Positions 7,172-14,255 of a DNA stretch of 64,000 nucleotides are shown here, piece after piece. Position 1 is the stretch's first letter, and every line of letters starts with the position of its first letter. The position numbers and the translations under genes were made by a program. Origin of the DNA: Bacillota bacterium (GTDB lineage: Bacteria > Bacillota > Desulfotomaculia > Desulfotomaculales > VENG01); NCBI GenBank assembly GCA_009711705.1, contig VENG01000013.1:62001-126000 (forward strand), written 5' to 3'. The notes under the pieces are model-generated. The model was not told the DNA's origin and did not search any database. It worked only from the letters and a program-made list of their open reading frames with translations.

Positions 7172-7717
7172 TTGGAAAGGTGGGTCAATTTTAAAATGTT
7201 TGTTGAATTTTTATTGATATTAGCCGTGATGGTAGCTATTTGGTTTGTGCCTTGGTATATTATAAAAGTTATTCCCTCAAAAATTAGGTATCAGCAATTG
7301 AAAAGTACAGGTATTATAAATATAGATAGAAAGAGTGGTAAAGATTTTGAACTTTGGCTAAAAAACATGTTTTCAAATCTTGGATATAGAATAAAAATGA
7401 CTCCAATTACAAGTGATGGTGGAGCCGATCTTATACTTACATCTTCAAGAGGTAAAAAAATCGCAGTACAAGCCAAAAAGTCTGCTGGTAAAAATATTGG
7501 CGTTAAAGCTGTCGAAGAGATTATGCGCGGTCAAAAAGTATATGGGTGCGACGAGGCATGGGTGGTGACCAATCAGTACTATACAAAAGATGCATTATCT
7601 GATGCAAAAAAATGTGGTGTTGTTCTTTGGAATAGGGACGATCTTTTGAAAACACAGAGAAGGATCCAGCAAGCGCATAGGAAAAATAATCATCAGAAAA
7701 CAAACTATCCAGGCTAA
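7172..7717 (+). CDS. Membrane-anchored Mrr-type restriction endonuclease
   Basis: A 181-residue protein with one N-terminal membrane segment (about residues 9-32) and a C-terminal Mrr_cat-like PD-(D/E)xK nuclease fold. The fold begins KDFELWLKNMF, has the catalytic Asp in DGGADLIL and the variant QxK motif in IAVQAKKS, and ends with VVTNQYYTKDAL and WNRDDLLK. Mrr enzymes cut modified or foreign DNA; membrane tethering suggests action on incoming DNA, an inference. The start is TTG 7172, placed by AAAGGAGGG at a good distance. It stands alone on the plus strand in the ICE accessory zone. Confidence 0.75.
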   Translation: MERWVNFKMFVEFLLILAVMVAIWFVPWYIIKVIPSKIRYQQLKSTGIINIDRKSGKDFELWLKNMFSNLGYRIKMTPITSDGGADLILTSSRGKKIAVQAKKSAGKNIGVKAVEEIMRGQKVYGCDEAWVVTNQYYTKDALSDAKKCGVVLWNRDDLLKTQRRIQQAHRKNNHQKTNYPG

Positions 7718-7796
7718 CGACTCATTATTATCGATAAACAAATGATAGCGTTAAATGTTTCTTCTAACTCCATGTTGGATGATTATCCTCCCTTGC

Positions 7797-8012
7797 TTAC
7801 CATTGGTATACGTTAGATAGCGCATTATTTTTTTGCAAACAGAATTTTTGATATGCCAATATATAAAAATCTAATTCTTTGCTTAAACTAACCATTTTCT
7901 GACTTGTACGGTTAGCCGGTAAATTATTCAAAGTCTCCCTTAGTTCTTCAATCTTATTTTCAATATTGTCTACTTCTATCTGAACCACAGTTTTTAAACC
8001 CACCTTTAACAA
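7797..8012 (-). CDS. Spo0E-like aspartyl-phosphate phosphatase
   Basis: Small helical protein with the Spo0E signature: VSLSKELDFYILAYQK holds the Ser-x3-Asp motif used to dephosphorylate Spo0A~P and so delay sporulation. Length fits the family. The first in-frame TTG (8012) is possible, but AAAGGTGG lies just downstream of it, so the real start may be the GTG nine codons in, giving about 63 residues. It follows a 132-residue gene with almost no gap. Carriage on an ICE suggests the element can influence host sporulation. Confidence 0.75.
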   Translation of the reverse strand: MLKVGLKTVVQIEVDNIENKIEELRETLNNLPANRTSQKMVSLSKELDFYILAYQKFCLQKNNALSNVYQW

Positions 8013-8015
8013 ATT

Positions 8016-8414
8016 TCACTGCCCTTGTGCTGCTTGTACAGCCGCTCGGCGACCGGTATCCTGAAGACCACCACCTTTGCCGCGTTTCCCTCCCCCAGTA
8101 GTATTTAAATCTGATGAATTTTCATATTTTGCCTCAACACTGAAGTTACGTAGCTTTTTCCATTGCCGTTGACGTCTTTGCCTCCGCTGCTTATTCCTCT
8201 TCCTTAACCAGCCTTCTAAGCCTCCAATTTCAAATAACTGTGGGTAACTTATCTTTAAAAGTTTACTCAAGGCTCTAACCCCTTCATGGCCGCGATGTTT
8301 CATCATATACCTAATCATTCTCACCCTAAGCTCCGGCTTACCTCTCCATGTCATCTTAATATCTCCGGGACTTCCTAGTATGTCTGTCAAGATCACACCT
8401 CCCAACTTACACAT
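8016..8414 (-). CDS. Hypothetical basic protein upstream of spo0E
   Basis: About 125 residues. The middle is helical (RVRMIRYMMKHRGHEGVRAL, then LLKISYPQLFEI, which could be a helix-turn-helix), followed by an extremely basic run (KRNKQRRQRRQRQWKK) and a glycine-rich tail. It may bind nucleic acid; no family recognised. The best start is TTG 8390 behind GGGAGGTG rather than ATG 8414. Probably cotranscribed with the Spo0E gene. Confidence 0.45.
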   Translation of the reverse strand: MCKLGGVILTDILGSPGDIKMTWRGKPELRVRMIRYMMKHRGHEGVRALSKLLKISYPQLFEIGGLEGWLRKRNKQRRQRRQRQWKKLRNFSVEAKYENSSDLNTTGGGKRGKGGGLQDTGRRAAVQAAQGQ

Positions 8415-9413
8415 AAATATGCCCTCTCCGAGGGGCCGGTGTAAAAGTATATACAGCCCGGCCCCTTACAACAACGCATATTTACGCGTCAAAGTACTTT
8501 CTATAATGGCTTCACTTTTAACCGAAGTGGTACCTTCTGACCCTTTACGGGGAGCTCGAAGAGCTCTTAGCATCTACGCGCCTGGGCATCATTAATCCTG
8601 CCACCGGTGCCGTATTTCCGGCCGGGCTAACAACACTCCATTTGCAATCTCTTTGCCGGTACCTACCCCATTGGTTATGTGTTACCATCACCGGCATGAA
8701 GGTAGTTCAGTGAACTCCTTTGCCGGTTAGAATACTATCTAGTTGTCAAAGAACAATCACACATGTAATTACGGCTGGATCACGGTGCCGTTTTATCCTA
8801 TTGGTTACTTTGCGCAGTGCCATTTCATACTGACGGCACGCCCCTGGACAGTTACCCTGCCCAGAGGCCTACCGTCCAGATAGGCTTTACCTTCTTGGTC
8901 AAGTGGGATTGGATATGTCAGTGTACCCAGACCATTTTGGTCCGGTCCAGTACAAGTGGAAGGGTTGGGTAGATGGCGCGCCTTTAGACAGGTGAATTTG
9001 CATTCGGTCTTAAGGCCTACCGTCTTTCCCCCTGCCCCCTCCGCGCTTTTCCGATTAACTAATTAAAATGTTATCGCCGGATGATAGAAGTCTCCCTAAG
9101 CTCTCTCTTAGTTAGCGGCTACCATGTTTTAATTTCAAACGAAACCCCGGGTGTCAGTTTTTGCGGACTCTTGTTGGCCAATAGTTTCAACAACTTGCAC
9201 CCAGTACTCTCAAGAAGTTACTGTTGCCCCAATTCCCTCCTAATTGGCCAGTTTCTATTTACTTAGGCGCTCAACTGGTATAAAATGTAATTATAAAGCA
9301 CTTGCTTATGAACCCGCACAAACATCACAAATTCGCAACTAGCATAAAGCAAGAAAGGTTGTCCAGCGGCACCGCCTACGCCGTTTATGTGCTGACCGCT
9401 GTAATTTTAAAAT
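8415..9413 (-). other. About 1 kb without genes, rich in dyads (possible origin or leader)
   Basis: No convincing gene on either strand. The stretch holds several inverted repeats: a GGGGCCGG/CCGGCCCC hairpin at 8432-8465, GAGCTC around GAA, AGTTCAGTGAACT, and GACC/GGTC around ATTTT. The ten-mer GGCCTACCGT occurs at 8866 and 9014 and inverted at 9489. GC content is higher than in the flanking accessory genes. Such regions in conjugative elements often hold oriT, a replication origin or a long regulatory leader; none can be proven here. Confidence 0.35.
8741..8755 (-). promoter_or_regulatory. boxA-like antitermination sequence
   Basis: The minus strand reads TGTTCTTTGACAACT, close to the boxA found in Firmicute rRNA leaders. 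It sits 350 bases upstream of the minus-strand 8016-8414 gene, in a long untranslated stretch with hairpins. It may allow a transcript to read through these hairpins. Evidence is the match only. Confidence 0.3.
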
Positions 9414-9545
9414 CTAGCTGGCTGATTTTTGCTCCTTCTCCCGCTCCTGCTCCTTTTTTGCCAAGCGGATTGCAACCCGGGCCATTGTACGGTAGGCCCT
9501 TTGTTTTTTATAGTTGATATCTTTGCATGACTCTGGCTGTGCCAA
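9414..9545 (-). CDS. 43-residue basic coiled-coil peptide
   Basis: TTG start at 9545 behind a very strong GGGAGGTGAG. The peptide begins MAQPESCKDINYKKQRAYR and ends in a charged helix of the form KKEQEREKEQK. No family recognised. The ribosome binding site, charge pattern and lack of internal stops support a real small gene. It follows the Cro-like regulator on the same strand and could be the first early gene under its operators. Confidence 0.45.
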   Translation of the reverse strand: MAQPESCKDINYKKQRAYRTMARVAIRLAKKEQEREKEQKSAS

Positions 9546-9613
9546 TTGCGCCTCACCTCCCAAGATTTACTTAACAAACGTTGGCCTGGCATGCGGTAAA
9601 ATGTAATACTGGG

Positions 9614-9859
9614 CTATTCTGTGCCGGTGGCAAAGAAGGTAGTATGCCCTGGAAACGATTCGTTTCTTTGTTTGTTAAAAAAAATTTCATCTATTGAAAC
9701 CTCGTAATAGTCTGCAATTTTTTTAGCGAGTGCTAATGATGGAGTTCTATCACCACGTTCGAGTGCACCAAGCATTTGTGGTGTTATCTCAAGATCTTCG
9801 GCAACTTCAGATCTAGTTTTTTCACCTCGGAGCTCAATCATTTTTTGTCTTTTAGGCAT
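9614..9859 (-). CDS. XRE-family helix-turn-helix regulator (Cro-like)
   Basis: An 81-residue protein that is nearly all HTH_3 domain: VAEDLEITPQMLGALERGDR holds the helix-turn-helix, followed by PSLALAKKIADYYEVSIDEI, which is standard for the family. It is divergent from the S24 repressor gene across a 140-base region holding four GAAACN5GTTTC sites, with a fifth inside its own 3' coding part. This is the genetic-switch layout of phages and ICEs, so it is likely the counterpart (Cro-like) of the repressor. Confidence 0.8.
   Translation of the reverse strand: MPKRQKMIELRGEKTRSEVAEDLEITPQMLGALERGDRTPSLALAKKIADYYEVSIDEIFFNKQRNESFPGHTTFFATGTE
9652..9666. promoter_or_regulatory. Operator site inside the Cro-like gene (GAAACN5GTTTC)
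   Basis: GAAACGATTCGTTTC, a perfect 15-bp dyad of the same form as the four sites in the divergent promoter region. It lies in the last codons of the Cro-like gene, 226 bases from the nearest other site. It could support DNA looping or roadblock repression. Confidence 0.6.
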
Positions 9860-9877
9860 TATTTTTCACCTCCCGCT

Positions 9878-9985
9878 GAAACGAACTGTTTCCTTGCTTA
9901 CCCATATAGTACAGAAACATATTGTTTCTGTCAAGATATTTATGAAACTTTTTGTTTCCTTTATGGCATAGAAACTAATTGTTTC
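9878..9985. promoter_or_regulatory. Four operators GAAACN5GTTTC between divergent regulators
   Basis: Perfect 5-bp half-sites with 5-base spacers occur at 9878-9892, 9914-9928, 9944-9958 and 9971-9985. The centres are 36, 30 and 27 bases apart. The dyads cover the whole intergenic region, so both divergent promoters must be overlapped. They are the expected binding sites for the XRE domain of the S24 repressor and/or the Cro-like protein. Confidence 0.85.
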
Positions 9986-10000
9986 TTATAATAAGGTTGG

Positions 10001-10654
10001 GTGAATGAAATGCCAAATAATACCCCGTTTAGTAAACGGTTAGTTAAATTGAGAAAAGAGAAATGTTTAAGCCAATATGAACTGGCTAAATTATTAAATT
10101 TAACACGTGGTCAAATAGCAAATTACGAACAAGGTAAACGTCAACCTGACTATGAAACCCTTTACAAACTTGCCAATTTTTTTGATGCCTCTGTTGACTA
10201 CCTACTAGGGTACACCGACTTCCGCAAACCAATAAACTCTGACGAACTTGAGGGGCCTTACCTAGTTGGTAAAACTAAATCCATTCCGGTACTGGGTACC
10301 ATACGCGCTGGAAAGCCTCTGTATGCGGAACAAAACCTTCTCGGGTATGAAGAAATATCGGTGGATGAATTAAATGGCGGGGAATATTTCTTTCTTAGAG
10401 TTACCGGTGACAGTATGATCGGTAGCCGTATCCATCCAGGAGATAAAGTTCTTGTCCGTCGCCAGCCAGAAGTTGAGAATGGTCAGATTGCAGTGGTAAT
10501 GGTTAATGATGAAGAGGCCACATTAAAAAGGGTAAAATTCATGGAGGAGGCTATGATCCTTTATCCTGACAACCCAAACTATGAGCCGCAGATACATAAG
10601 GCTAATAAAGTTAAGATAATAGGGGTAGTTAAGCGCGTAGTGTTTGATTTATAG
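10001..10654 (+). CDS. CI/LexA-type repressor (XRE HTH plus S24 peptidase)
   Basis: Two domains: an N-terminal HTH (residues about 10-65, LSQYELAKLLNLTRGQIANY) and a C-terminal S24 self-cleaving peptidase. The latter has the Ala-Gly cleavage site in IRAGKPLY, the nucleophile Ser in GDSMIGS and the catalytic Lys in ATLKRVKF. Such repressors keep mobile elements silent and are inactivated by RecA filaments during DNA damage. Length (about 215) is normal. The start is GTG 10001 or ATG 10010; the latter has GGGTG at a better distance. It faces the Cro-like gene across four operators, so excision and transfer of this ICE are probably SOS-induced. Confidence 0.9.
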   Translation: MNEMPNNTPFSKRLVKLRKEKCLSQYELAKLLNLTRGQIANYEQGKRQPDYETLYKLANFFDASVDYLLGYTDFRKPINSDELEGPYLVGKTKSIPVLGTIRAGKPLYAEQNLLGYEEISVDELNGGEYFFLRVTGDSMIGSRIHPGDKVLVRRQPEVENGQIAVVMVNDEEATLKRVKFMEEAMILYPDNPNYEPQIHKANKVKIIGVVKRVVFDL

Positions 10655-10747
10655 CGGGCAAATTAAAAATATAATGATCAAACCTATCTGTATTTTTTTA
10701 CCGTTTTTCAAGGTGTTATATTTTTTAATTGCCCGGAGGAGGAGATA

Positions 10748-11008
10748 ATGCCAAATGACGAATTCCAAACTGCAGTTTTATAACACCTAAAAGAGATTAC
10801 CGCAGAACAGAAGGAAATCAGAAAGGATCTAACCAAGCTGGAACTCCGCATGGAAAACGAAGTCATTGATAAGGTTCGTGTTTTATTTGACGCTCGGGAG
10901 GTCTTGAACCAAAACTTTAACCGTATTGATGACCGGCTGCAGAGTGTTGAAATAGATACTGGCTACCTGGTCTCCAGAGTAGCCCGGCTAGAGAAGGTAG
11001 TGAAATAG
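10748..11008 (+). pseudogene. Small coiled-coil protein gene with an in-frame TAA
   Basis: ATG 10748 has a strong GGAGGAGA in front. The frame reads MPNDEFQTAVL, then TAA, then HLKEITAEQKEIRKDL and onward for 74 codons to a TAG. The downstream part is a continuous heptad-like charged helix ending VARLEKVVK. A CAA-to-TAA change at codon 12 explains the break. It follows the repressor gene and is closed by a strong terminator. Confidence 0.55.
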
Positions 11009-11010
11009 TT

Positions 11011-11040
11011 AACCCGCACCCAAAAGGGAGCGGGTTTTGT
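11011..11040 (+). terminator. Rho-independent terminator after the coiled-coil gene
   Basis: AACCCGC pairs with GCGGGTT, with a second small stem (CCC/GGG) in the loop, followed by TTGT. It starts two bases after the stop codon of the coiled-coil pseudogene and probably ends the repressor transcript. Confidence 0.75.
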
Positions 11041-11097
11041 CGCTTTAAGGGATTAGACAAAATTCTACCCGTATGGACAAATCAGGTGGAGTATCGA

Positions 11098-11166
11098 ATG
11101 TCAGTTTATCAAGCGTTAATACTGATGGTAACATTCGGCATACTGGTGGCTACGCTAGGGAAGTAA
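11098..11166 (+). CDS. 22-residue holin-like toxin peptide (Hol_Tox type)
   Basis: ATG 11098 follows AGGTGGAG at 6 bases. The peptide MSVYQALILMVTFGILVATL plus GK matches the pattern of the short Firmicute putative holin-like toxins (start M(S/T)xYQAL, one membrane helix). Known relatives are type I toxins silenced by an antisense RNA, and they are typically a few residues longer at the C-terminus. It follows a terminator and precedes a non-coding stretch where an antisense RNA could lie. The family call rests on the N-terminal pattern and size. Confidence 0.55.
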   Translation: MSVYQALILMVTFGILVATLGK

Positions 11167-11521
11167 ACAAGCCACTTTTGTACTTTCTCTATTGCTATAT
11201 GCAATTTAAGTTTAAACAATACTCACCTTAAGATTTATAATTTACATTTTCAGCCGGTATTCTAAGGGCTATTCCAGGCTGCAGGGATTGGTTGAATTCC
11301 CTCTTTGAACCAATGGTTTCGGTTACTGGTGACAGTAATACTAGACCCTAGCGACTTACGGCCCTGTAGTAAGGTTGGCCCTAGAATATTTGGTGCATAT
11401 TTTTAAAAATTGAGGAAGGAATTTAAAACTCTTTGTTGTAGTTAAACTATACCATTAATTAACGCTAAGAGACACATCGAAATCTCCACTGAGGGCCAAA
11501 TTAGGAAAGGCGGGAGAAGAT
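11167..11521. other. Non-coding stretch downstream of the toxin peptide
   Basis: No gene seen on either strand. It may hold the antisense RNA expected for a type I toxin and the promoter of the transcript that ends at 11680. Short dyads are present, for example GGTTTCGGTTACTGGTGACAG, but nothing diagnostic. Confidence 0.3.
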
Positions 11522-11587
11522 ATGCCTCAGCAGTTTTCACGTAAAGATGAAAGCCCTGCTTTCATAAACAGTAAACGAGGTCCGTAA
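11522..11587 (+). CDS. Possible 21-residue peptide in a short transcript before the integrase
   Basis: ATG 11522 is preceded by AGGCGGGAG at a good distance. The peptide starts MPQQFSRKDESPAFINSK and stops after 21 residues. It lies in a small unit closed by the terminator at 11631. It may instead be part of a non-coding leader RNA; no family is known. Confidence 0.25.
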   Translation: MPQQFSRKDESPAFINSKRGP

Positions 11588-11630
11588 TTGTAAAGCTACA
11601 ACCCAAATCCAAACCAATTTTGGCCCTGAT

Positions 11631-11680
11631 AGACGGTGCTTTAGGAATTGAGGGATTCCCATGGGCACCGTCTTTCTTTA
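11631..11680 (+). terminator. Strong terminator in front of the integrase gene
   Basis: AGACGGTGC pairs with GCACCGTCT; the loop holds a second stem (GGAAT/ATTCC), and TTCTTT follows. It lies 45-90 bases before the integrase start, so it either separates the two units or attenuates the integrase. Confidence 0.75.
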
Positions 11681-11723
11681 ATCCTATTTAACGAGCAACA
11701 AACGCTAGCACGGAGGTAATACT

Positions 11724-13199
11724 ATGGATAAACAACCTTCAGTAGCCGCTTACATCCGCGTATCCACCGAGGACCAAGCGGAACAAGGGCTTAGTATTCC
11801 AAACCAAAAATCAAGGTTAAAAGCCTACTGTCAATCGCAGGGCTGGAAAATTTATAACTTTTATATTGATGACGGCCGCTCCGGTAAAGACTTGGAGCGG
11901 CCAGGGGCGCAACAAATTTTGCAGGACATAACGGAAGGCAAAATCGATACCGTCCTTGTGTTGAAGTTAGACCGTCTTTCCCGCCGGCAGAAAGATGTGC
12001 TATATCTCATAGAAGATGTATTCGAACCTAATAGCATTCGCTTTGTATCGGCTACAGAAAACTTTGATACCTCCACTCCTTTCGGCCGCGCAATGCTGAG
12101 CGTGCTCGCGGTATTCGCGCAGCTGGAAAGAGATACAATTATCCAGCGTTCAAAGTGGGGTAAGCTTGAGGCTGCCAAGGCAGGCAGGTGGCAAGGCGGC
12201 CAGGTGTATGGCTACAAGTACATACCAGGGACCTATAAACTGCAGCCTACGGAGTCTGAAGCTCAGGTTGTACGACAGGTTTTCGATCTGTACGAAACTT
12301 ATGGTATGAGAAAGATTGCAGATATGCTAAATGAAAAGAAAATACCCAGTCCAAGGGGTAAGAGGTGGTCACATGAGCTGATAAGCTACATCCTGACCAA
12401 CCCTGTTTACCTCGGAAAGATAAGACACCTGGGAAAAGATTATAAGGCTATGCATGAGTCTATTATTACCCAAGAGCAGTGGAATAAAGCCCAGGCAACC
12501 TATGAAAGACGTCAAAAATTCAAAATCCGCAGATATGGTGACAGCCTGATAGCGGGATTGGTATTCTGTGGAGAATGTGGAGCAAGGATGCGGTATAAAA
12601 CAGTGAAGCAAAAATACCCCAAGAAAACCCCCCGAACAATTCACTATTTTGTTTGTTACAGCCAGCATGATAAGGGTAGGGGGCATATGTCCCGCGTAGA
12701 TTTTTGTGATTGTGGATATAAGCATGTTAATGATATTGAAGATAAGGTCATTGAGCAAATTCACAATATAAGCATAAATGAAGAATTGCTTAGAAATGAG
12801 ATTGAAAAAGAAGTAAGCTCGACAAAAAGTGGTAACGGTCAAATCGAAAGCCAGATGGCCCGAAGTAAAAAGGAACTAAAGGGTATTGAGTCAGCCCTTA
12901 ACCGCTGGTATGACGCTTTCGAGCATGGCGCTCTGAATCCGGCTGAGCTTACGGAAAGGGTTCAGCAGCTAAAGGAGAAAAGGAATCGCTTAGAAGAGCA
13001 TATAGAGATCCTGAGAGGAAAACTACAGGAAGAAAAGCGGCAAAATATACATGCCGAAAATGTCATCACTCAAATTAGAAACTTTAACAAGATTTGGAGT
13101 GAATCAAAATACGACGAGCGAAAGGAAATTATTCAGGGCCTGGTGAAAAAAGTGGAAGTGTTTAAAAACGATGAAACCCGCGTGGAATTTGACTTGTAG
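11724..13199 (+). CDS. Large serine recombinase (ICE integrase)
   Basis: Site-specific integrase of the resolvase/invertase superfamily. The N-terminal catalytic domain (residues about 5-150) has the nucleophile Ser in AAYIRVSTEDQ and the conserved DRLSR motif. A recombinase domain follows (about 165-270), then a zinc ribbon starting CGECGARM, a further Cys pair (YKHVNDIEDKV region) and a long coiled coil (about 375-470) that controls directionality. At 491 residues it is full length. The ATG has GGAGGT in front. It is the last gene of the element, ending 34 bases before the remaining part of the manganese catalase gene it has split. Confidence 0.92.
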   Translation: MDKQPSVAAYIRVSTEDQAEQGLSIPNQKSRLKAYCQSQGWKIYNFYIDDGRSGKDLERPGAQQILQDITEGKIDTVLVLKLDRLSRRQKDVLYLIEDVFEPNSIRFVSATENFDTSTPFGRAMLSVLAVFAQLERDTIIQRSKWGKLEAAKAGRWQGGQVYGYKYIPGTYKLQPTESEAQVVRQVFDLYETYGMRKIADMLNEKKIPSPRGKRWSHELISYILTNPVYLGKIRHLGKDYKAMHESIITQEQWNKAQATYERRQKFKIRRYGDSLIAGLVFCGECGARMRYKTVKQKYPKKTPRTIHYFVCYSQHDKGRGHMSRVDFCDCGYKHVNDIEDKVIEQIHNISINEELLRNEIEKEVSSTKSGNGQIESQMARSKKELKGIESALNRWYDAFEHGALNPAELTERVQQLKEKRNRLEEHIEILRGKLQEEKRQNIHAENVITQIRNFNKIWSESKYDERKEIIQGLVKKVEVFKNDETRVEFDL

Positions 13200-13232
13200 T
13201 TCTATATACATATAGGCAGGTTCCCCAAGGGA
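13200..13232. other. Right attachment region (attR) of the ICE
   Basis: The stretch between the integrase stop and the surviving catalase coding sequence. Codons for RFPKGV, in frame with the catalase fragment, start at about 13218, so the crossover probably lies at 13200-13220. The exact core cannot be fixed because the left end is off the window. Confidence 0.5.
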
Positions 13233-13637
13233 GTGTTGACCGATATCGGCACGGAAGAACTTGCCCACATGGAAGTAGTGGCCACACTGGTATACAAGTT
13301 GCTGGAGGGTGCCTCTATAGAGGCTATTAAGGCCGCTGATCTAGGAGCTCATTATGCAGACCATGACAGGGCTCTGTATTGGGAAAACGCTGCCGGGAAC
13401 CCCTGGGTAGCAGCTTATGTTTCCGCCACAGGCGATCCGGTGGCGGACCTGCATGAGAATTTGGCGGCAGAGCAAAAAGCCCGGGCTGTATACGAAAACT
13501 TGCTGCACCTGACCGACGACCCTCAGGTAAAAGATGTGTTGCTTTTCCTGCGAGAAAGGGAAGTAGTTCATTTCCAACGATTCGGAGAAACCCTTATGGA
13601 TGTTCAGGACCACATGCAGCGTAGAAAGTTTTATTAA
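13233..13637 (+). pseudogene. 3' part of a manganese catalase / CotJC spore-coat gene
   Basis: The 134 residues match the C-terminal two thirds of CotJC-type manganese catalases: LTDIGTEELAHMEVVATLVY carries the metal-binding Glu and His, and NLAAEQKARAVYENLLHL and FLREREVVHFQRFGE supply the second set of ligands. The N-terminal ferritin-like helices are missing because the ICE is inserted just before. The normal gene is about 190 residues and part of the cotJABC operon; its 5' part should flank the left end of the ICE. Excision would restore it. The GTG/TTG at its start is not a genuine start. Confidence 0.85.
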
Positions 13638-13789
13638 TGCCGCGGCAGTAGAATGACTGTACTGTTATCTATACCTGAAGCTTGTCCTCAAAATAAGACT
13701 TTAGTCCCATATAATGGTGACAAAATCCTTATTTACTTTAAGCGACAGAAATCACAAAATGAAACTAGGTAAATTATCGAAATTTCGGG

Positions 13790-14014
13790 GTGATTATGAT
13801 GAAACTTAATGAAGTATGTCAATGCCTGGTTTCATATGGATATCACCCTGATGAGGTGGAATATGCGATAATCGAAGTGCTTCAATACAAAAGCCCGGAA
13901 CAGGTTAACGAATTAGAACTCAGAATCCTAAGCAGCATGTTGGAAGAAAGAATACAGGTTTCCAGAGCCAAGTTAATGAAAAACAATAATTTATACCATC
14001 CTCCTTCGAAATAG
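13790..14014 (+). CDS. Hypothetical small helical protein
   Basis: About 72 residues, mostly helical, with SYGYHPDEVEYAIIEVLQYK and LELRILSSMLEERIQ. The first half recalls a UBA-like three-helix fold, but that is only a guess. GGGGTG precedes the ATGs at 13796/13799, which are better starts than GTG 13790. It stands alone on the plus strand and is followed by a strong terminator. Confidence 0.5.
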   Translation: MIMMKLNEVCQCLVSYGYHPDEVEYAIIEVLQYKSPEQVNELELRILSSMLEERIQVSRAKLMKNNNLYHPPSK

Positions 14015-14076
14015 TCTTCGTCGATGCAGAATTTCCACAAAGGGAAAAGACCATAGACCAGAAAATCAAAAATAGC

Positions 14077-14110
14077 AATAAAAAGCCCGTCTAAGCCGGG
14101 CTTTTTATTG
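14077..14110. terminator. Bidirectional terminator
   Basis: AATAAAAAGCCCG pairs perfectly with CGGGCTTTTTATT around TCTAAGC. A-run and T-run on both sides allow it to work in either direction. Confidence 0.85.
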
Positions 14111-14255
14111 GATTTGTAGTTCTTATTTTGGCTATATTTATAATAGCAAGTGACTTTCACCCTACGGACAAAAATTAGCAATTTTTGTCCGTTACAAGCA
14201 GGAAATTGCACTTCACCTCACTAATTGTATATATATGATAAAGGAGGCGGAAGAA

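Noticed and set aside
8763..8786. GGCTGGATCAC resembling the 3' end of 16S rRNA
   Set aside because: Only about eleven bases match and neither upstream helix 45 nor downstream rRNA sequence is present. Chance similarity is more likely than an rRNA fragment.
9776..9991. Plus-strand frame with repeated ETxCF units
   Set aside because: The apparent peptide repeat is the translation of the GAAACN5GTTTC operators, not a gene.
6906..10785. TAA recoded as an amino acid in the host
   Set aside because: Intact genes on both sides end in TAA and would overrun into neighbours, so the early TAA codons are local lesions.
12369..12842. 157-codon minus-strand frame inside the integrase
   Set aside because: It lies inside the catalytic/zinc-ribbon coding part of the integrase and has no ribosome binding site.
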